From the NCBI GenBank assembly GCA_973895155.1, contig OZ316891.1:23374001-23438000 (forward strand): 64,000 bases of DNA, in the 5' to 3' direction. Shown here one piece after another: positions 9,407 to 21,353 of the stretch. Positions within the stretch are counted from its first letter, which is position 1. Each line of letters opens with the position of its first letter. The notes beneath the pieces are model-generated. The model saw only the letters and a program-made list of their open reading frames with translations, ran no database searches and was not told the origin of the DNA. The translations under genes were made by a program, and so were the position numbers. Source of the DNA: Marsupella aquatica (taxonomy: Eukaryota > Marchantiophyta).

Positions 9407-10600
9407 CCCTCATTCTCCAAGCACGGGTGATTTTGAGACACCAGACCCGCTCCTCAGGAGTCTTTATGCAAGGAGTCATCATTTAGGTGCGACGTTATCA
9501 CCCCACTCCGGGAGATATGAACCTGCTTCCTCAAAGTGACTTCCCGTAGCGTCGTTCAACATCCCTTGCATGATTCCTCCCCCTTGCTATCCCGTAGCTA
9601 ATACTTCCCTTCAGTGACCAGCCGAGATTCTAAAACCTCGTTTTCTCTGGTGCGTCCTTCAGGTTGAGACGCGGAAAGGCACACCAGAAGCGTCGCGCAC
9701 GTTGGTTCGTCACAGATTCCACCGGACGCTGCTCACAGCGTCCACTGGGATCGGACGCTACTCGAAGCGTCCTGACTTGCGGAATCTTCTGGGCCGAATC
9801 GCATTGGACGCTCTTCGCGGCGTCCTTCCTTATCTCCTTTACGGTGGCGATTACTGGAACCGGGCGTTCCCCATAATCTCCGACTTCCTTCACCCTGAAA
9901 TTTCTTTACCACATGGTACGCTACACTAGGCCATCCTACTAATCAGACGTCTAACTCCTTCCTAATCTTCTACGCAATTCCTGGTGCATGATTCTTTCCG
10001 CTAACTCCCGAATGGAAATGACTAAATATCACTCCTGTGTGATCCTACCATTCAGCCTTAATATTACTAAATGCAAACTTTCATCTTCCCACCAGGTGAT
10101 AGTTAACCAATGTATGCCATTCCTCCCTCTCAGGCTCAGAACCCAAGAATTAACATAACGATTCCTCAAATTCCTAATTCTTAATGTTCCCAAAGATCGG
10201 ATAGGTGGCATCGGTCACACGAACCAGGATGGTTGGACAATTTTACAAATCATACGTCCCGAGCAACGTTAGAATAACTTCACTTGTCACTCAAAGTGTC
10301 TTTGGTGTCTTCGACTATCTCCAAAGCAACTTGACGAGCAACAGCTCCTCTCTGTGAGGCCTTTTCTGGTGGGAGGGCGGTTTCTTCTCTTAAGTTTGGC
10401 ACCACAAATTTTTCCAATACTCTTAAGAGAGCTTCCGGGGCGCTTTGGATAGAGTACGGCATCACCTCGAAATGGAAGCTCTTCATCTTTTTAACTGGAG
10501 TGATGACGCATCTTCACAATTATAGTAGAACGTGAATTCCTCTCCCGTCTAGCTCCTTCTGGCATACACTGCCTGTACGTCAATTCAATCTTAAATTCGT
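9407..10600 (-). other. Element-1 leader between PBS and gag
   Basis: Noncoding leader of ~1.2 kb, long for this type of element. It contains three 20-nt hairpins (9724-9825). A 68-codon frame at 10280-10486 has no recognisable features and is not called as a gene. Signals for packaging and translation would be expected here. Confidence 0.6.
9724..9825. repeat. Three 20-nt hairpin motifs in the leader
   Basis: Inverted repeats at 9724-9743, 9753-9772 and 9806-9825, each with a 7-nt stem GGACGCT/AGCGTCC and a 6-nt loop (GCTCAC, ACTCGA, CTTCGC). In the third one arm reads GGCGTCC, which still permits a G-U pair in RNA. Stem length and loop size are constant. Confidence 0.85.
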
Positions 10601-10618
10601 TCCCCGGCAGCGGCGCCA
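10601..10618 (-). other. Primer-binding site (tRNA-Asp type)
   Basis: The minus strand reads TGGCGCCGCTGCCGGGGA, complementary (with one position differing from the common form) to the 3' end of plant tRNA-Asp ending in CCA. It lies 6 nt from the proposed LTR end, the normal place for the minus-strand primer site. Confidence 0.88.
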
Positions 10619-10624
10619 AAAAGA

Positions 10625-12000
10625 TGTCGTATAGTGCTAAGTATCAAAAGTGACTCTCCTCACCTAAAACCAGGGTTTCGATCCCTTTAAGAACAGATTT
10701 CAGAATGAATTGTATAACTTTTATCACTCCGAGTGATTTAGAGTCTTGAGCTCTATGTTGACTTCACTTCTCAATAAAAAAATCGAATAAACAAACAACA
10801 AAGTAACTGAACTTCTGATTTATGAATTAGAGAAGAAATGAGTAAGGATTTAGAGACTACAAGCTACTGCCACTCCTTCAGAAAGGATTTGGGCTCAGTA
10901 TAGACATGAAATCTATCTCATAATTCATCCATCTCACTCTTCAAAACACAAAGGTTAATGATAATGGAATTCTCAATCTGATGAAGCAGAAGCTTTCTGA
11001 TTGCAAATGAATGATATGATTTAAAATGCCGTCAACATGGTTTGACATCAGCGATACGCAATTCAGTCAAACTCTAAACCATATTCCAGAATCAAAGCAA
11101 CAGTACTAACTACTCTGAGAATCAGAATTTACTTCTCATTTATCATTAACTATTCTTGAATTGGCTAGCGAATCCCGACTCTGCAAGCAAGCCTAGCAGT
11201 GAATTCAATACGAGTTTCAGAAATCTGCAACTGAATTCAATCACCACAGGAATCTCTTGAATTCAATCTTAACTTCAATCAATATAGCTTTACTTCCATA
11301 CAAAACACTCACAGCATGCCTTGTTACAATGGAAGGAGGAGAAAACTATTCAGAAGACTCAATTCTGAATACAGTATTAACTCTATTTCTCTCTACTTCA
11401 AATGAGCATTCTACTCTGTCTTATAAGTGCTGGAATCCTAAAATGGAGGAGGTAAGAACAGTCGTGCCTTTCCAAGCTTAAAACTAAACAAGGGAGAAGC
11501 ACAGCATAAGTACTTCAACAAGGGTGGTAGAATACTACTTTACTAGTAATCTACTTCAAAAACTAAGTGTTGAGCGGACGCTGCTAGAAGCGTCGGGAGA
11601 ATCTGGACGCTGCTAGAAGCGTCTTAAGTAAAACCAACGGACGCTGCTCACACTGCTCACAGCGTCAATACTAGGGTGGACGCTGCTCACAGCGTCGTGT
11701 GTTGAAGCTGACGCTTTCCACAGCGTCGGTCGAAATCCTCATAGAGTCTTGGTGGCGGTCGGGCACTGCCAAAAGCGTCATGAGGAGGTTGGACGCTTCC
11801 GCAGCGTCTTGAGTAAAAGAAACGGGCGCTGGTCACAGCGTCGGGCAAAGTACACTAGGAATCGTCAGGAAAGCCGGAGATGTCAAATATTTCTATAAGT
11901 GTCCAGAACAAGTAAATGTTGGCCGGAAGGTGTCTAAAGTGTAAGTAAATCTTGTGATATGCTAAAAATAAACAAGTTTCCAGAAAAAATTGCAGGGACA
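10625..12000 (-). repeat. 5' LTR of element 1
   Basis: Starts next to the primer site with TGTCGTAT (plus-strand view) and is proposed to end at 12000 with GGGACA, giving TGTC...GACA inverted ends. The 3' partner is outside the window, so the outer boundary and target duplication cannot be confirmed. It contains eight GGACGCT-type hairpins (11576-11842). Confidence 0.65.
11576..11842. repeat. Cluster of eight hairpin motifs in LTR
   Basis: Units at 11576-11594, 11605-11623, 11639-11666, 11678-11696, 11710-11727, 11761-11779, 11791-11808 and 11824-11842. Most are GGACGCT, a 5-6-nt loop such as GCTCAC or GCTAGA, then AGCGTC. The third has a loop lengthened by an internal duplication and the sixth has a degenerate left arm. 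Spacing between units is irregular. Confidence 0.85.
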
Positions 12001-15000
12001 CCCATACCACAAATGTGTCTTATACACATTTGATTTGTTTAAGTCCTTTTTGACTTTAGATGTGCTAATCTTGGCCGTTGACAGTCCTTTGGATTAGTGA
12101 AAGGACTGGAGACTTTTTGCCTCCTTTGGTAGTCCTCAATCATGCAATCCACCTATTGCAAGCCATGGTCCTGCACACTCAGACCCTACATCAGATTGTG
12201 AAACAAGAAGGAATCACAGGGTGCAGCATGACACAAAAGAATGAGGGTGCAGCATAAAATATGACATGTAACCACAAGGGTGCAGCATAAACCAATGCTT
12301 TATGGATGGCAAAGCATTTAGGACTGAGCAGCGCAAATAACCTTGGCCTATGATTGGAAGCAATCCTAAATATTGCAACCTGTATGCCTTCGCTTGTTGT
12401 ACAGCAGTGCTCACTCACCTTGCCTTTTAAAATCTGTAAGGGAAACACAGAACAAATAGCAATTGAGTTTAAGCAAAGCATTCATTTGGCTCTCAAGTTT
12501 TAAAATGGACAGAGCACACAACAATGTGCACAACAAAGCACAGAGAGCAACAAAACTCCAGCAAACTAGGACTTGGGCAAGAGACACAAATTTTAGCAGC
12601 AAAATCAAATCAAGATAATTCGGACCTGTAAGTTCAACATGCAGTGCTCACTCACCCTGCCCTTTTTTAAATCTGTAAAAACCAAGTTTTATTGCGTGCC
12701 TTCTACATCTTAAGCTGCTGCACACATCTGTTATAGAACCATAAGTTGCTTTACTCTCAACAAGCTGCTGGTCCACCCACTTTTTCAAAAGTTGCACCGT
12801 ACACTATCTTTGTGCAGTCATGGCATTACCAGGCTGCTGTCAGAGACCCTTATGAAGAATTTAAAATTGACCACTGATTTTAGTTTAGTTTTGTCCAGTT
12901 TGCAGACCAAAGGAAATCATGTGGTTGTATTCATGGAGTTGTATTCATTGCTGTGTATGGATGTTGTGTGAACGTCAGACAATTAGCTGTAAATTACCAT
13001 AGTTGAAGAGCAAGGCTTGTACAAAAGCCACTGAGGAATTCTCTGAGGTGGCACAGCAGTTGGCAAACCATACACAAAACTCTGAAACTTTTTGGCAACA
13101 GAATTCTACAGAGTCGCTGCTGGAATCCAGTGAGGATTCACCATACATGCCTGCACTTCTCTTCAGTAAAAAAAGAGAAAAGAAAAGGGCTATGATACAG
13201 AGGGATGTCAAAAGAAGAGTAAGGAAACCATTGATTGAGGAACACAGACAGACTAAGGAAAACATCATACAATGGAAAAATAAGGACTACATTGTAATAA
13301 TAAGAGATCGAGCTCACCTTGCACCACAAAGATTGTCATGAGTCACCTCGCAGTTCCTCGCAGCTTAGGTCCAAGATGACATTTCAATATGGAGGAAAGG
13401 AGTTTACTCATTTAAAATAGAGAAGGAGTGGCATCTACAGGGACTTTGGGAGCACACTCAAAAGGTTGGCGATACATCAGGTTATCTTTCTAGGTCAGAC
13501 ACTGCCAATAGAATTTTGAACACAACAAACACAGCAAACACTGCCAGATATAGAATTTTGAACACAAGGGTACAACATCCTGATTTGCCTAAACTCAATC
13601 AACTTAATAGCATATTTTTATGTTCAATTAGGCAGCACTAAATAGAACAGCCTTTCACGCAGTCAGAATAATTGGCAATAACCAAACGACAACAAGACAA
13701 CAAACTAAACTGAACATAGCAGACAAAACAAACTGCACTCAACAGTAGACTAATCCGGCAAGTAGCAATCAGAAATCAATAGCAGACAGACAGAGGACAA
13801 CTCGGTCAGAACTCCGGCACTTGATTTAGTTGTGGTAAATAGGAGAAAGCTAAGAAATAGAGAGAGAAAAAACCATTTCTTAGCAATCGGATCTGTCTGC
13901 AATCTCTGCTGCCTGATTACAATCAAGAAGATTTTGCCAAAACAAACGATAAAGCTGAGGTGGAGTCATTCAAAGCCCATTCAAGTCTCAATACTTTGTC
14001 AGAAGCATGATCAGTGGAGCGCTCAGCTACGGAGGCATGGGGTTTTGGAGGACGAAAGGCTTTTGCGGGCAGTGCAGGCAACCGTTCAGGTTTTGGAAGA
14101 TTTTGCCAAAACAAACAATAAAGCTCAAAGATAGTTAAATTTCTTAGGTCTCTGATAGTTAATGGAAGGTTGCAGTGGAGCTAGCATGGGACAGGGAAGG
14201 AAATGCAGGCACTTGTGATGCAAAAGGCTACAGAGGGCGAGAAGGTGGACAACCAAACTCAACAAACTCAAAGAACATGTAGCAAATGGCAATAGAATAG
14301 AAGATCAGAGAACATGTAGCGAATGGAGAGGGATAGATAGAGAAAAAACATAAGTAGAGAGCTCTGGCACACAGCAACACAGGTCCCAACACAACACATT
14401 GCAGGTCCCAGGCTGGGGTGGAGCCGGAAGTGGAGAGCACAGAGCAACCAGGCAAATCACAACGTACATGGGCGCCAATGGGAATAAGGTCATACCTCTT
14501 CGCAGCTCTTGACCGACCAACAACTCCTCACCGACCAGCGCTCCTGCAACTCCTCCCTGATGTAACCTCTTGCAGCTCCCGTAGCTCCTCTTGCAGCTCC
14601 GTAGCTCCCGATGTAACACCTCCCGCAGCTCCCACAGCTCCTTCACGAACGGTGAGACTAGTTGCTTTCACTGCCTCCAATCCACGAGCTTCCACCATTT
14701 TTGCCTTCCACAATGATCGGGGTCCCCAACGCGCAAATGCCTTCCCTTCCCTCCCGCAACTCAAACATGTGCTCGGAAGAGTGTCAAAACTCCTCCCCTC
14801 CTGCAACTCCAACCTATGCTCCTGTAGGTCTAAACGGTGAGACCAACGCGCGAATGCCTTCCCTTCCCTCCCGCAACTCCAATCTGTGCTCCCGGGGCAA
14901 ATGTGCTTGGAAGAGTGTCGCAGCTCATCCCCTCCTGCAACTCCCACCTATGCTCCCGGGGCAAATGTGCTTGCCTTTGTTCCCTGCGCTTGGTGGAATG

Positions 15001-15240
15001 GAGCACAAAGCTGTGCAGCCCTAAGCCCTTGCAATGTGCACACAAAGGCATGCCAAGAAATAAGCACATATCGCCTTGCCCTCTTGATGTTTGTTGAGGA
15101 AAAAGGGCTCCTGTTGGTACGCAAGAAAACTTCAGCGGGATAAACCTAATTGCTGGACCCCTAAACCCCGTAGAGGTAAGGTATTTTGTTGGATGGGGAT
15201 GGTGGATATTGTGGGTCATTAATTAGGGTTATTTTTTGAG
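12001..15240. other. Unrecognised intergenic region
   Basis: No gene could be supported. A 112-codon frame at 13003-13341 is Lys/Glu-rich and unlike anything I recognise. Short dispersed duplications occur: GTGCTCACTCACC-type segments near 12408 and 12645, and GATTTTGCCAAAACAAAC near 13930 and 14100. Confidence 0.5.
14727..14980. repeat. GC-rich imperfect tandem repeat
   Basis: About two units of 117-134 bp built from TCCCTCCCGCAACTCCAA-like and GTGCTTGGAAGAGTGTC-like blocks. The difference in period is explained by a 17-bp insertion in the second unit. Confidence 0.6.
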
Positions 15241-15699
15241 ACTAGTTAATAACAATGTAACAAAACCCCCCATAAGGCCCATAAATAATACCAACTAAAT
15301 AGGTTAATAACAAGGTCGGGACGCCCCCATAAGGCCCTAGGGAAGGCACTGAAGGTAAATAGCTCATAATGTCGCGACACCCCCATAAGGTCATGGCTGT
15401 TTGTGTAGGTGCCAACAAGACATTGACCCTAAACCCATAACCCGCCCCTCATTTAAACCTCCTTAATGGGAGGTGAGGGTGTTGTGGATTACATTAGTGT
15501 AATTAACTATGTACCGGCCATGTCTTTTGGGTGATAGGTTATGTCTGCAAAAAGGACCATATGCATGAACACAATTTTGGACTACCTTATTAGTCTCACC
15601 ATGACTATATGACCTCCAATATGCCAACATTAATGGCTTCCAAGATGACAGCATGAGTGACCCCACTTTTAGTCATTCAGATTGAAGCACTATTTAATT

Positions 15700-17353
15700 C
15701 ACAAATGACCCAATGAACTCCCTTGTACCTCCAAAGAGAACCCCCCAATAGCCTTTGTAAGGACCACATTTCCAATCATTTGGAACTTCTTACCTGTAGT
15801 ATGACAACCAAAATGACCCTAATTTGAGGTGTTTTGATTAATGACACACCATGAGGGACCTGTCTAATGACCACAAATTTGGCATTGCTCCAAATGACCT
15901 CCAATATGACTATAAAAATGACCCTATATGTAGTCATTGGCATTAATGACACCATTATGTGAAAATGACCCAATGAAGAGTACATTACCTCTTGGAGTGC
16001 CCCCTTACAATTCATTTGGAATTTAATAGAATATATCCAAATCCAAATATCGGCACAAACATGACATAGTTATATGGAAGGACATAGTCTTCCACTAGTA
16101 TTGCATTATATATCTCTTGGAGAGACAAAAACAATTTTTGTTTGCCGTTTGGATAGGACGGTATGCATGCATGGTACGTGACACTTTTGGCAAATCACTC
16201 CAAAGTTGTATGACTTGGGAGCGATTTCCCCAAAGTTACATCGTGCCTAAAGTAAACGCAAAAACACAGCTCCAAAGTGCTAATGGTGCAACTAGTGGTT
16301 GGAGAATGGTAAATATAGTATTTTGCACCTAGTGGAGGGGTTGCAAGCTCTATGTGGGGCCACATGGCACTCTAGGGCCCGCCTCCAACCCTTAGCCCCA
16401 AATTGGTCATTCATGCTTGTCTCCAATGACTGCACTAGGGACATCTCAAATGACTCAAAGTCCAGTCATTTGCCTTATATGACATCCCATATGACCAATT
16501 CAATGACCCTGCTTGTAGTCATTGGCAATTATGACACGACTTTGTTAAAAAATGACCCAATGAAGCTCCTAGTACGTCAAGAAAGAGGCCACTTTAGATT
16601 TCTTGTAAAATAGGAATATTCCTATACCTTTAACCAACACACATGTCCACCGTAGAGGGAAACACCACTACCACGCCCATCCCATTGGTGTTGCACTACC
16701 TCATTGAGGAACAAAACAAATGGCTCCATTTGCCTTTGGAACATAAGATATTCATGATCCATGATGGTGCTTTTGGCAAATCACTCCAAAGTGGTATGAC
16801 TTGGGAGTGATTTCCCCAATGTTGCATCATCCCTTAAGTAAACGCAAAAACTCACATATGAGGTACGGTGCTAATGGTGCAACTAGTGGTTGGAGAATAG
16901 TAAATATAGTATTTTGCACCTAGTGGAGGGGTTGCAAGCTCTATGTGGGGCCACATGGCACTCTAGGGCCCACCTTCAGCCCCTAGCCCCAAACTTGTCA
17001 TTTGTGCTTCTGTTTAATGACTGCATGAAGGGCCACACAAATGACCACAAGTCCAGTCACTTGACTTATATGACTTCCCATATGACAGTTTTAATGACTT
17101 GACTTTTGCTCATTGGCATTTATGACAAGTCATTGGTCACATATGACCCAATAAAGGCCCTAGTACCTCCAAAGAGAGCCCGCAATAGATTCCTTCCAAG
17201 GTTGGAATATTCCTCTTCCCTAAACCCGCACCCACACCATACAGAGAAGCACGATTCCCATGCCCATTCCATTGGTGTAGCACCACCTCTTGGAGAACCA
17301 AAAAATGACTTTTATTTGCCTTTGGATGTGATGGTGTGCATGCATGGACACAC
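15700..17353. repeat. ~580-bp tandem repeat array, left part
   Basis: Tandem units with the landmark GGCAAATCACTCC at 16189 and 16775 (period 586); a further diverged unit precedes them. Each unit has the same order of blocks: CACTCC..GAGTGATTTCCCC, GTGGAGGGGTTG, GGCACTCTAGGGCCC, then an ATGAC-rich section. Open frames of ~100 codons recur only because the DNA repeats. Confidence 0.85.
17349..17353. repeat. Left target-site duplication CACAC
   Basis: CACAC immediately before the inserted TGTCACG; matched by CACAC at 21349-21353 immediately after the closing GTCACA. Confidence 0.9.
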
Positions 17354-18307
17354 TGTCACGTCGTCGGCTTCGGCCTTAACTCAGACTTCAGCTTAGACGG
17401 GCACATCCCTCATAAATCTAAGGGTTCGGGCAGGAAGGGAAGCACATAATGCACCTTATTCTCGTAAACTAGCGCTAAGTGCGCATACTGCTAAATACGG
17501 ACACCTCCTAGGTATGGTTTGTGTTCCGCCGCCGAAACGTACCTTAGTCGATAGCAGGATCAACCCCGGCTTAAGGGCTTCTAAGCCTTCGTGTTGTCCG
17601 CCTTCGATCCGGATTCGATGATACAGGTCCTCAACCCGTGCTCGCAACCACTTACCCGCAGGCTGCACCCTGTGCACGTCTCGGGTAGTGCGTTCGGCCT
17701 GGCGCTGCCACCCATATACGAGAAACCCACACACATACACGCACACATGCATACAATCTCGATTTACACGAAGGAAAATGATGGGAAAGGATTTTACTAC
17801 AAAGGGAACATATGCGTACACTTAGTTGACCCGACAGCCCCGGAATGAACAGGTTCAAGGCCGAGGGTGCACACTACAACGGAGCCCGGCTCCGCACTCG
17901 CCCGACGAGCTTAGTCCTACCCCCCCTTTGGTACTCTTTCATTCCCAGAGGTCGGGACTCCCCGCATATACCGCGGACGTCCAACTCTGAAACTAAAAAC
18001 CCCCCCCTTGCCTCTACCAAGGGGTGCACTAAATACTAAGGGCCGAGGGACGGGGTGTCCTCTCGCCGAAGATTCGCTGACTAAGGTCCTAACTAAGCTG
18101 ACAGTCAGGCCAGAAAACGGCTGTGTCTTATTAGAAGATCCTAATCTATGCAGGCTGGACAGCATGGCAGCGCTGCTGTACCTAAGGCAGGTGCCTGTCC
18201 CAAGAGCCTGACTAAGCCAGTCCTAATCCTAATCTATTCCTACTCCGCTGCTAATGCCTGGCACGCTTGCCAAAGCCGCCCGAATGGGAGCGGCCATCCC
18301 GCTGCCT

Positions 18308-20881
18308 TCAAAGCCTGTCATTGTCCGCCTTGAGGAGCTGGACCTGGTCCAGCAGAGATTTGTTCTCTCGCCTCACCGCGTCCGTCTCCTCTGCTGCCTC
18401 CTGACATGCCTCCTCCAGCTGCTGGGTGTCGCTCGTCAGTTTACCCGCCAGCTGGTCCTGCTTTTCGGCCTCGGTTTGGAGCCGCGCCACCTCGGCCTGC
18501 AGCGTGGCTATCTCCGCCGTGTCCCGTTGGGCCCGTTCCTCGGCCTCCTCCAGGTCTTTCTGCCAGGTGACAGTTTGATTCTTCAAACTGTCAATCTGGT
18601 TCCGGAGTCGTGTAATCTCGGCCTTGTTCCCAGCTTTGGTCTGTTCGGCTAGGGCGGTAAGAGCGTGCGCCTTTGCGAACAACTCATCGGCGGCTGCAAC
18701 CTTGGGTTGTAGTTGCAGAAGCTCAGCCTCTTGAGCCGCAACTTTGTTCTTTAGGTACACGGACTCCACCCGGTACCGCTCTATCCTCTGAAGGGCCTCT
18801 GACTGGGCCCGACCTGCCTTTACTGCGGCAACCAACTCCTGATTGAAGAAACAGGCTACCTTCCGGGCCATGAACTCCCCGGTATCCCGGGCAATTTGAT
18901 GAGAGAAATCTCTCAAAAGCCCGTTCAGAAATGTACCCGGTACGAAGAGTTCCGGGTGGTCCAGGTTGTGCCTGTCCGGAGTTGGGCACGGGCAGACGTC
19001 AACACGCGCGGGGGCCGGGGGAGTGACGTCCAGCCCTGGAGTGTCCTCCTGCAGCAATGTCCGGTTCTCCGGAATAGCCACCGGTGGGTCTTTGGGAGAC
19101 CCGGGCTCGGGTAAGACCTCCGCCGTACCGACTTCTGTACTTAGCCCGGCTTGTTGGGTCGCATCAACGGTTGCCACAACCGACCCATCCGGTACCTCCT
19201 CGGTTATGACTACAGCTACTTGTGGAGGTGGGGTGGGTGAAGCTGGCGTGTCCGCTGGACTTCGGGCCTCGGGTTGGGGCCGTCTCTCCAAGGCCGGGAA
19301 AACCCACCTAGCTGGGACCAGCTTTGTAACGTTGACACGGGGAAGGGTTCGTCGATCAAACCGGGCGTACCACTCAAGAATGATCTCGATGTGGCTAGCG
19401 AAATACGCCTTCCCGCCAATGTACAGCGTCTTCCTTTGCCGCTCCATTTCTTCATGGAATTTCTTAGCGAAGTACGACGCCCACTTCCTAGGTCGATAGT
19501 TCTCGACCTGGATAACCTGGGCGGCGGAGATCTCCCCCCGGGGTTCCATCATGTGGAGGGCGTACCTTTGGAACTCCAGCCGCTCAGCTATCTTGGGCAT
19601 GAGGCAGGTCCTCATCACAAACCCGTTGTCCACTGCTCCCTCCGAAGGAAAACTTGAGGATTGGTACTTGGCTCCCTTGCCCCCGGGAGCCCGTGATTCG
19701 ACTCGATGGTCACCTTCGGGTAGTCCGAAGATCATCTTGAGCCGTTCTTCCGTGAGGGACATATTCCTTCCCCGCAGCCGAGTCTGTTGACGTACGTCAT
19801 CATAATTCTTGACGAATTCTGTCATGTCCTCCCCGTAGTACCTGCAAGTGTTCCAGGGGAGAGAGGTGAGGTGCTCAAATCCCTGAGTCTTCAGGTACAC
19901 CGCATGCTTGGGATGGAGGATGTTGTTGTGAACGTTTTCCCCCATGCGGTGCATCGTCACCTTGGCTACGGCTACCGTGGCCAACGGTAACCCGGATGCA
20001 GTGGCGGATTCCTTCCTCTTCTTCCCCCGTGACTGGCTCGGGGAAGGTGACACTTCCCCATCCTCCCGATCGGGCCAGGGTAGTGCCACTGTCGTTAGTA
20101 ACGGGCCCGAGGCGGCCACGGTCACCATGTTGTCTGCCGGGGCCGCTCCTGGGGTTAGAGCAGGGGGTGGGGACGATATAGTGTCGGCCCCCTGAGCGCT
20201 TGTTCCTCTAGGCCGCCTGGTCAAGGGTGGGGTAGCCTCGTCGTCATTGCTAAGATCCACAGCGTTGATGACGGAGCGTACTTGTGCTGGCTGGGCGATC
20301 GGTGGTGGGGTTTGGCTAGGCTGCGGCTGAGGCTGAAGCTGAAGCTGAGCCTGAGGTTGAGCCTGAGGTTGCATGGGTACGGGTACGGGTACGGGTTCGA
20401 CTGAGTTGGTCATGTTGGTTGATGGCCGAGTTCCCATGAAGCTCTGCAGGTGCTGGTAGAAGTTCTCCGAAGCAAGTGCAGACGACCTTGTCGAACGGTT
20501 AGTATTGGACTCGCTGTTGATGATAGCCCGAACCTGAGCAGGGATGTGGTCAAAGTGATGTCGTTGCAAGTCGATCGTCCTCGGGATATTGAAGACCTCA
20601 TCCGGAAGCCAAAGCAATGCTTCCCAAAAACCGATATATTTGTCTCCGTTGAAGAAGTACCCAGATACATCTGCTGGTCAGTAAAGCTCGCTCTAAGATG
20701 GGTAGTCAAAGTTAAGGATGTAGTGGTGTCGTCCTGCTAGGCGGATGGCTCTCTCGTACTCGCGTTTGATTTCGTATCGGCGCGGGTTGGCGTGTTTCAA
20801 TGAGTCGGCCAAGTGCCTTCCGGTAGATAGGAACTGCATCCAGAATCGAATGGCCGAGCTGGAGAGGATCGTGTGCGACAT
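18308..20881 (-). pseudogene. LTR-encoded coiled-coil protein, two nonsense codons
   Basis: One frame runs from an ATG at 20881-20879 to 18308 (about 857 codons), broken only by TAG (20695-20693) and TGA (20680-20678) four codons apart. There is no frameshift. Downstream of the stops, 769 codons are open. Going from the N-terminus: a short basic segment, a Pro/Gln-rich linker, a globular domain containing IQVENYRPRKW and YIGGKAYFASH, a second Pro/Ala-rich linker, then ~180 residues of heptad-rich coiled coil rich in Glu, Gln, Lys and Ala. A decayed homologue lies at 26826-28031. The function is unknown; the layout resembles the 618-codon ORF in the element-2 LTRs. Confidence 0.75.
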
Positions 20882-20980
20882 TCAGAGGAGATAGTAGTGG
20901 CGACTTAGAGCAAACGAGAGAGCTGGGGTCAAAGCTGGCGCGTGGACTGATGGACTGGTGCACTACAAAGGGTTGGCTCC

Positions 20981-20989
20981 CCTTTTATA
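20981..20989 (-). promoter_or_regulatory. TATA box of the solo-LTR ORF
   Basis: The minus strand reads TATAAAAGG, about 100 bp upstream of the ATG at 20881. This predicts a start of transcription near 20955 and a leader of roughly 75 nt. It lies inside the LTR, in the expected U3 part. Confidence 0.65.
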
Positions 20990-21348
20990 CCTTGAGGGCT
21001 TGTCGATCCCTCGACGTCTCCTCGACGCCCATAGGCTGAACCGCTCACGCTTGTGGTGTACCGGCCACTCCGCCGGTCTGAGTTAGCGCGTGTCAGTGGT
21101 CGCTTCCTTAAGTTTGTTATATGGACCCGAGGGAGGGGCCCCTCCACGCTCGTAACTCGGGTGTGCGAATAGCGACCCGCCGCCAGTCCAAACCTGAATT
21201 CCCCCTTATTGCCTAATAATGTCCTACCCATAATGATTATCTAAATATTGTCGTTATGCTAATAATAGCGGCCTAAGACACTCCTAACGCGCATGCTAAG
21301 CGCAGTTAGACCGAATCACTCATTAACCGCCGTACCGGTGGCGTCACA

Positions 21349-21353
21349 CACAC
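21349..21353. repeat. Right target-site duplication CACAC
   Basis: Matches 17349-17353. Removing 17354-21353 restores a continuous repeat unit, CATGGACACAC joined to TTTAATTTGGCAAATC. Confidence 0.9.

Larger units (their letters stand above)
1..12000 (-). mobile_element. Ty3/gypsy retrotransposon, element 1 (3' end off window)
   Basis: Minus-strand LTR retrotransposon. Reading leftwards from 12000 it shows a 5' LTR (12000-10625), a primer-binding site (10618-10601), a ~1.2-kb leader, gag-protease (9406-6353), pol (6352-3380) and a third ORF (2996 to at least position 1). The 3' LTR must lie left of the window. Reverse transcriptase precedes integrase, which is the Ty3/gypsy order. No chromodomain follows the integrase and the tRNA-Asp-type primer site is typical of the Athila/Tat branch. 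An extra ORF downstream of pol sits where Athila-type elements carry an env-like ORF, but no signal peptide or membrane segment is visible in it. All long pol and gag motifs are intact, so the element may be fairly young. Confidence 0.85.
17354..21348 (-). mobile_element. 3995-bp solo LTR containing an ORF
   Basis: The insertion interrupts one unit of the ~580-bp array and is flanked by a perfect 5-bp duplication (CACAC). Its ends are TGTCACG and CGTCACA in plus-strand view, i.e. TGTGACG...CGTGACA in sense orientation, with TG/CA termini. No internal direct repeat of the ends, primer site or gag-pol was seen, so it behaves as a single LTR left after recombination. It encloses a long minus-strand frame (18308-20881) preceded by a TATA box. 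It is clearly more GC-rich than the surrounding repeats. Its termini match those of the element-2 LTRs but the interior is a different family. Confidence 0.82.

Noticed and set aside
10280-10486. Small leader ORF of element 1 as a gene.
   Set aside because: No motif, and it lies in an expected untranslated leader; left inside the leader entry.
11576-11842. CRISPR-like array from repeated hairpins.
   Set aside because: Spacing is irregular, intervening sequences are short and uneven, and the context is a plant LTR.
13003-13341. 112-codon plus-strand ORF.
   Set aside because: Low-complexity Lys/Glu/Ser composition, no homologue recognised, in repetitive AT-rich surroundings.
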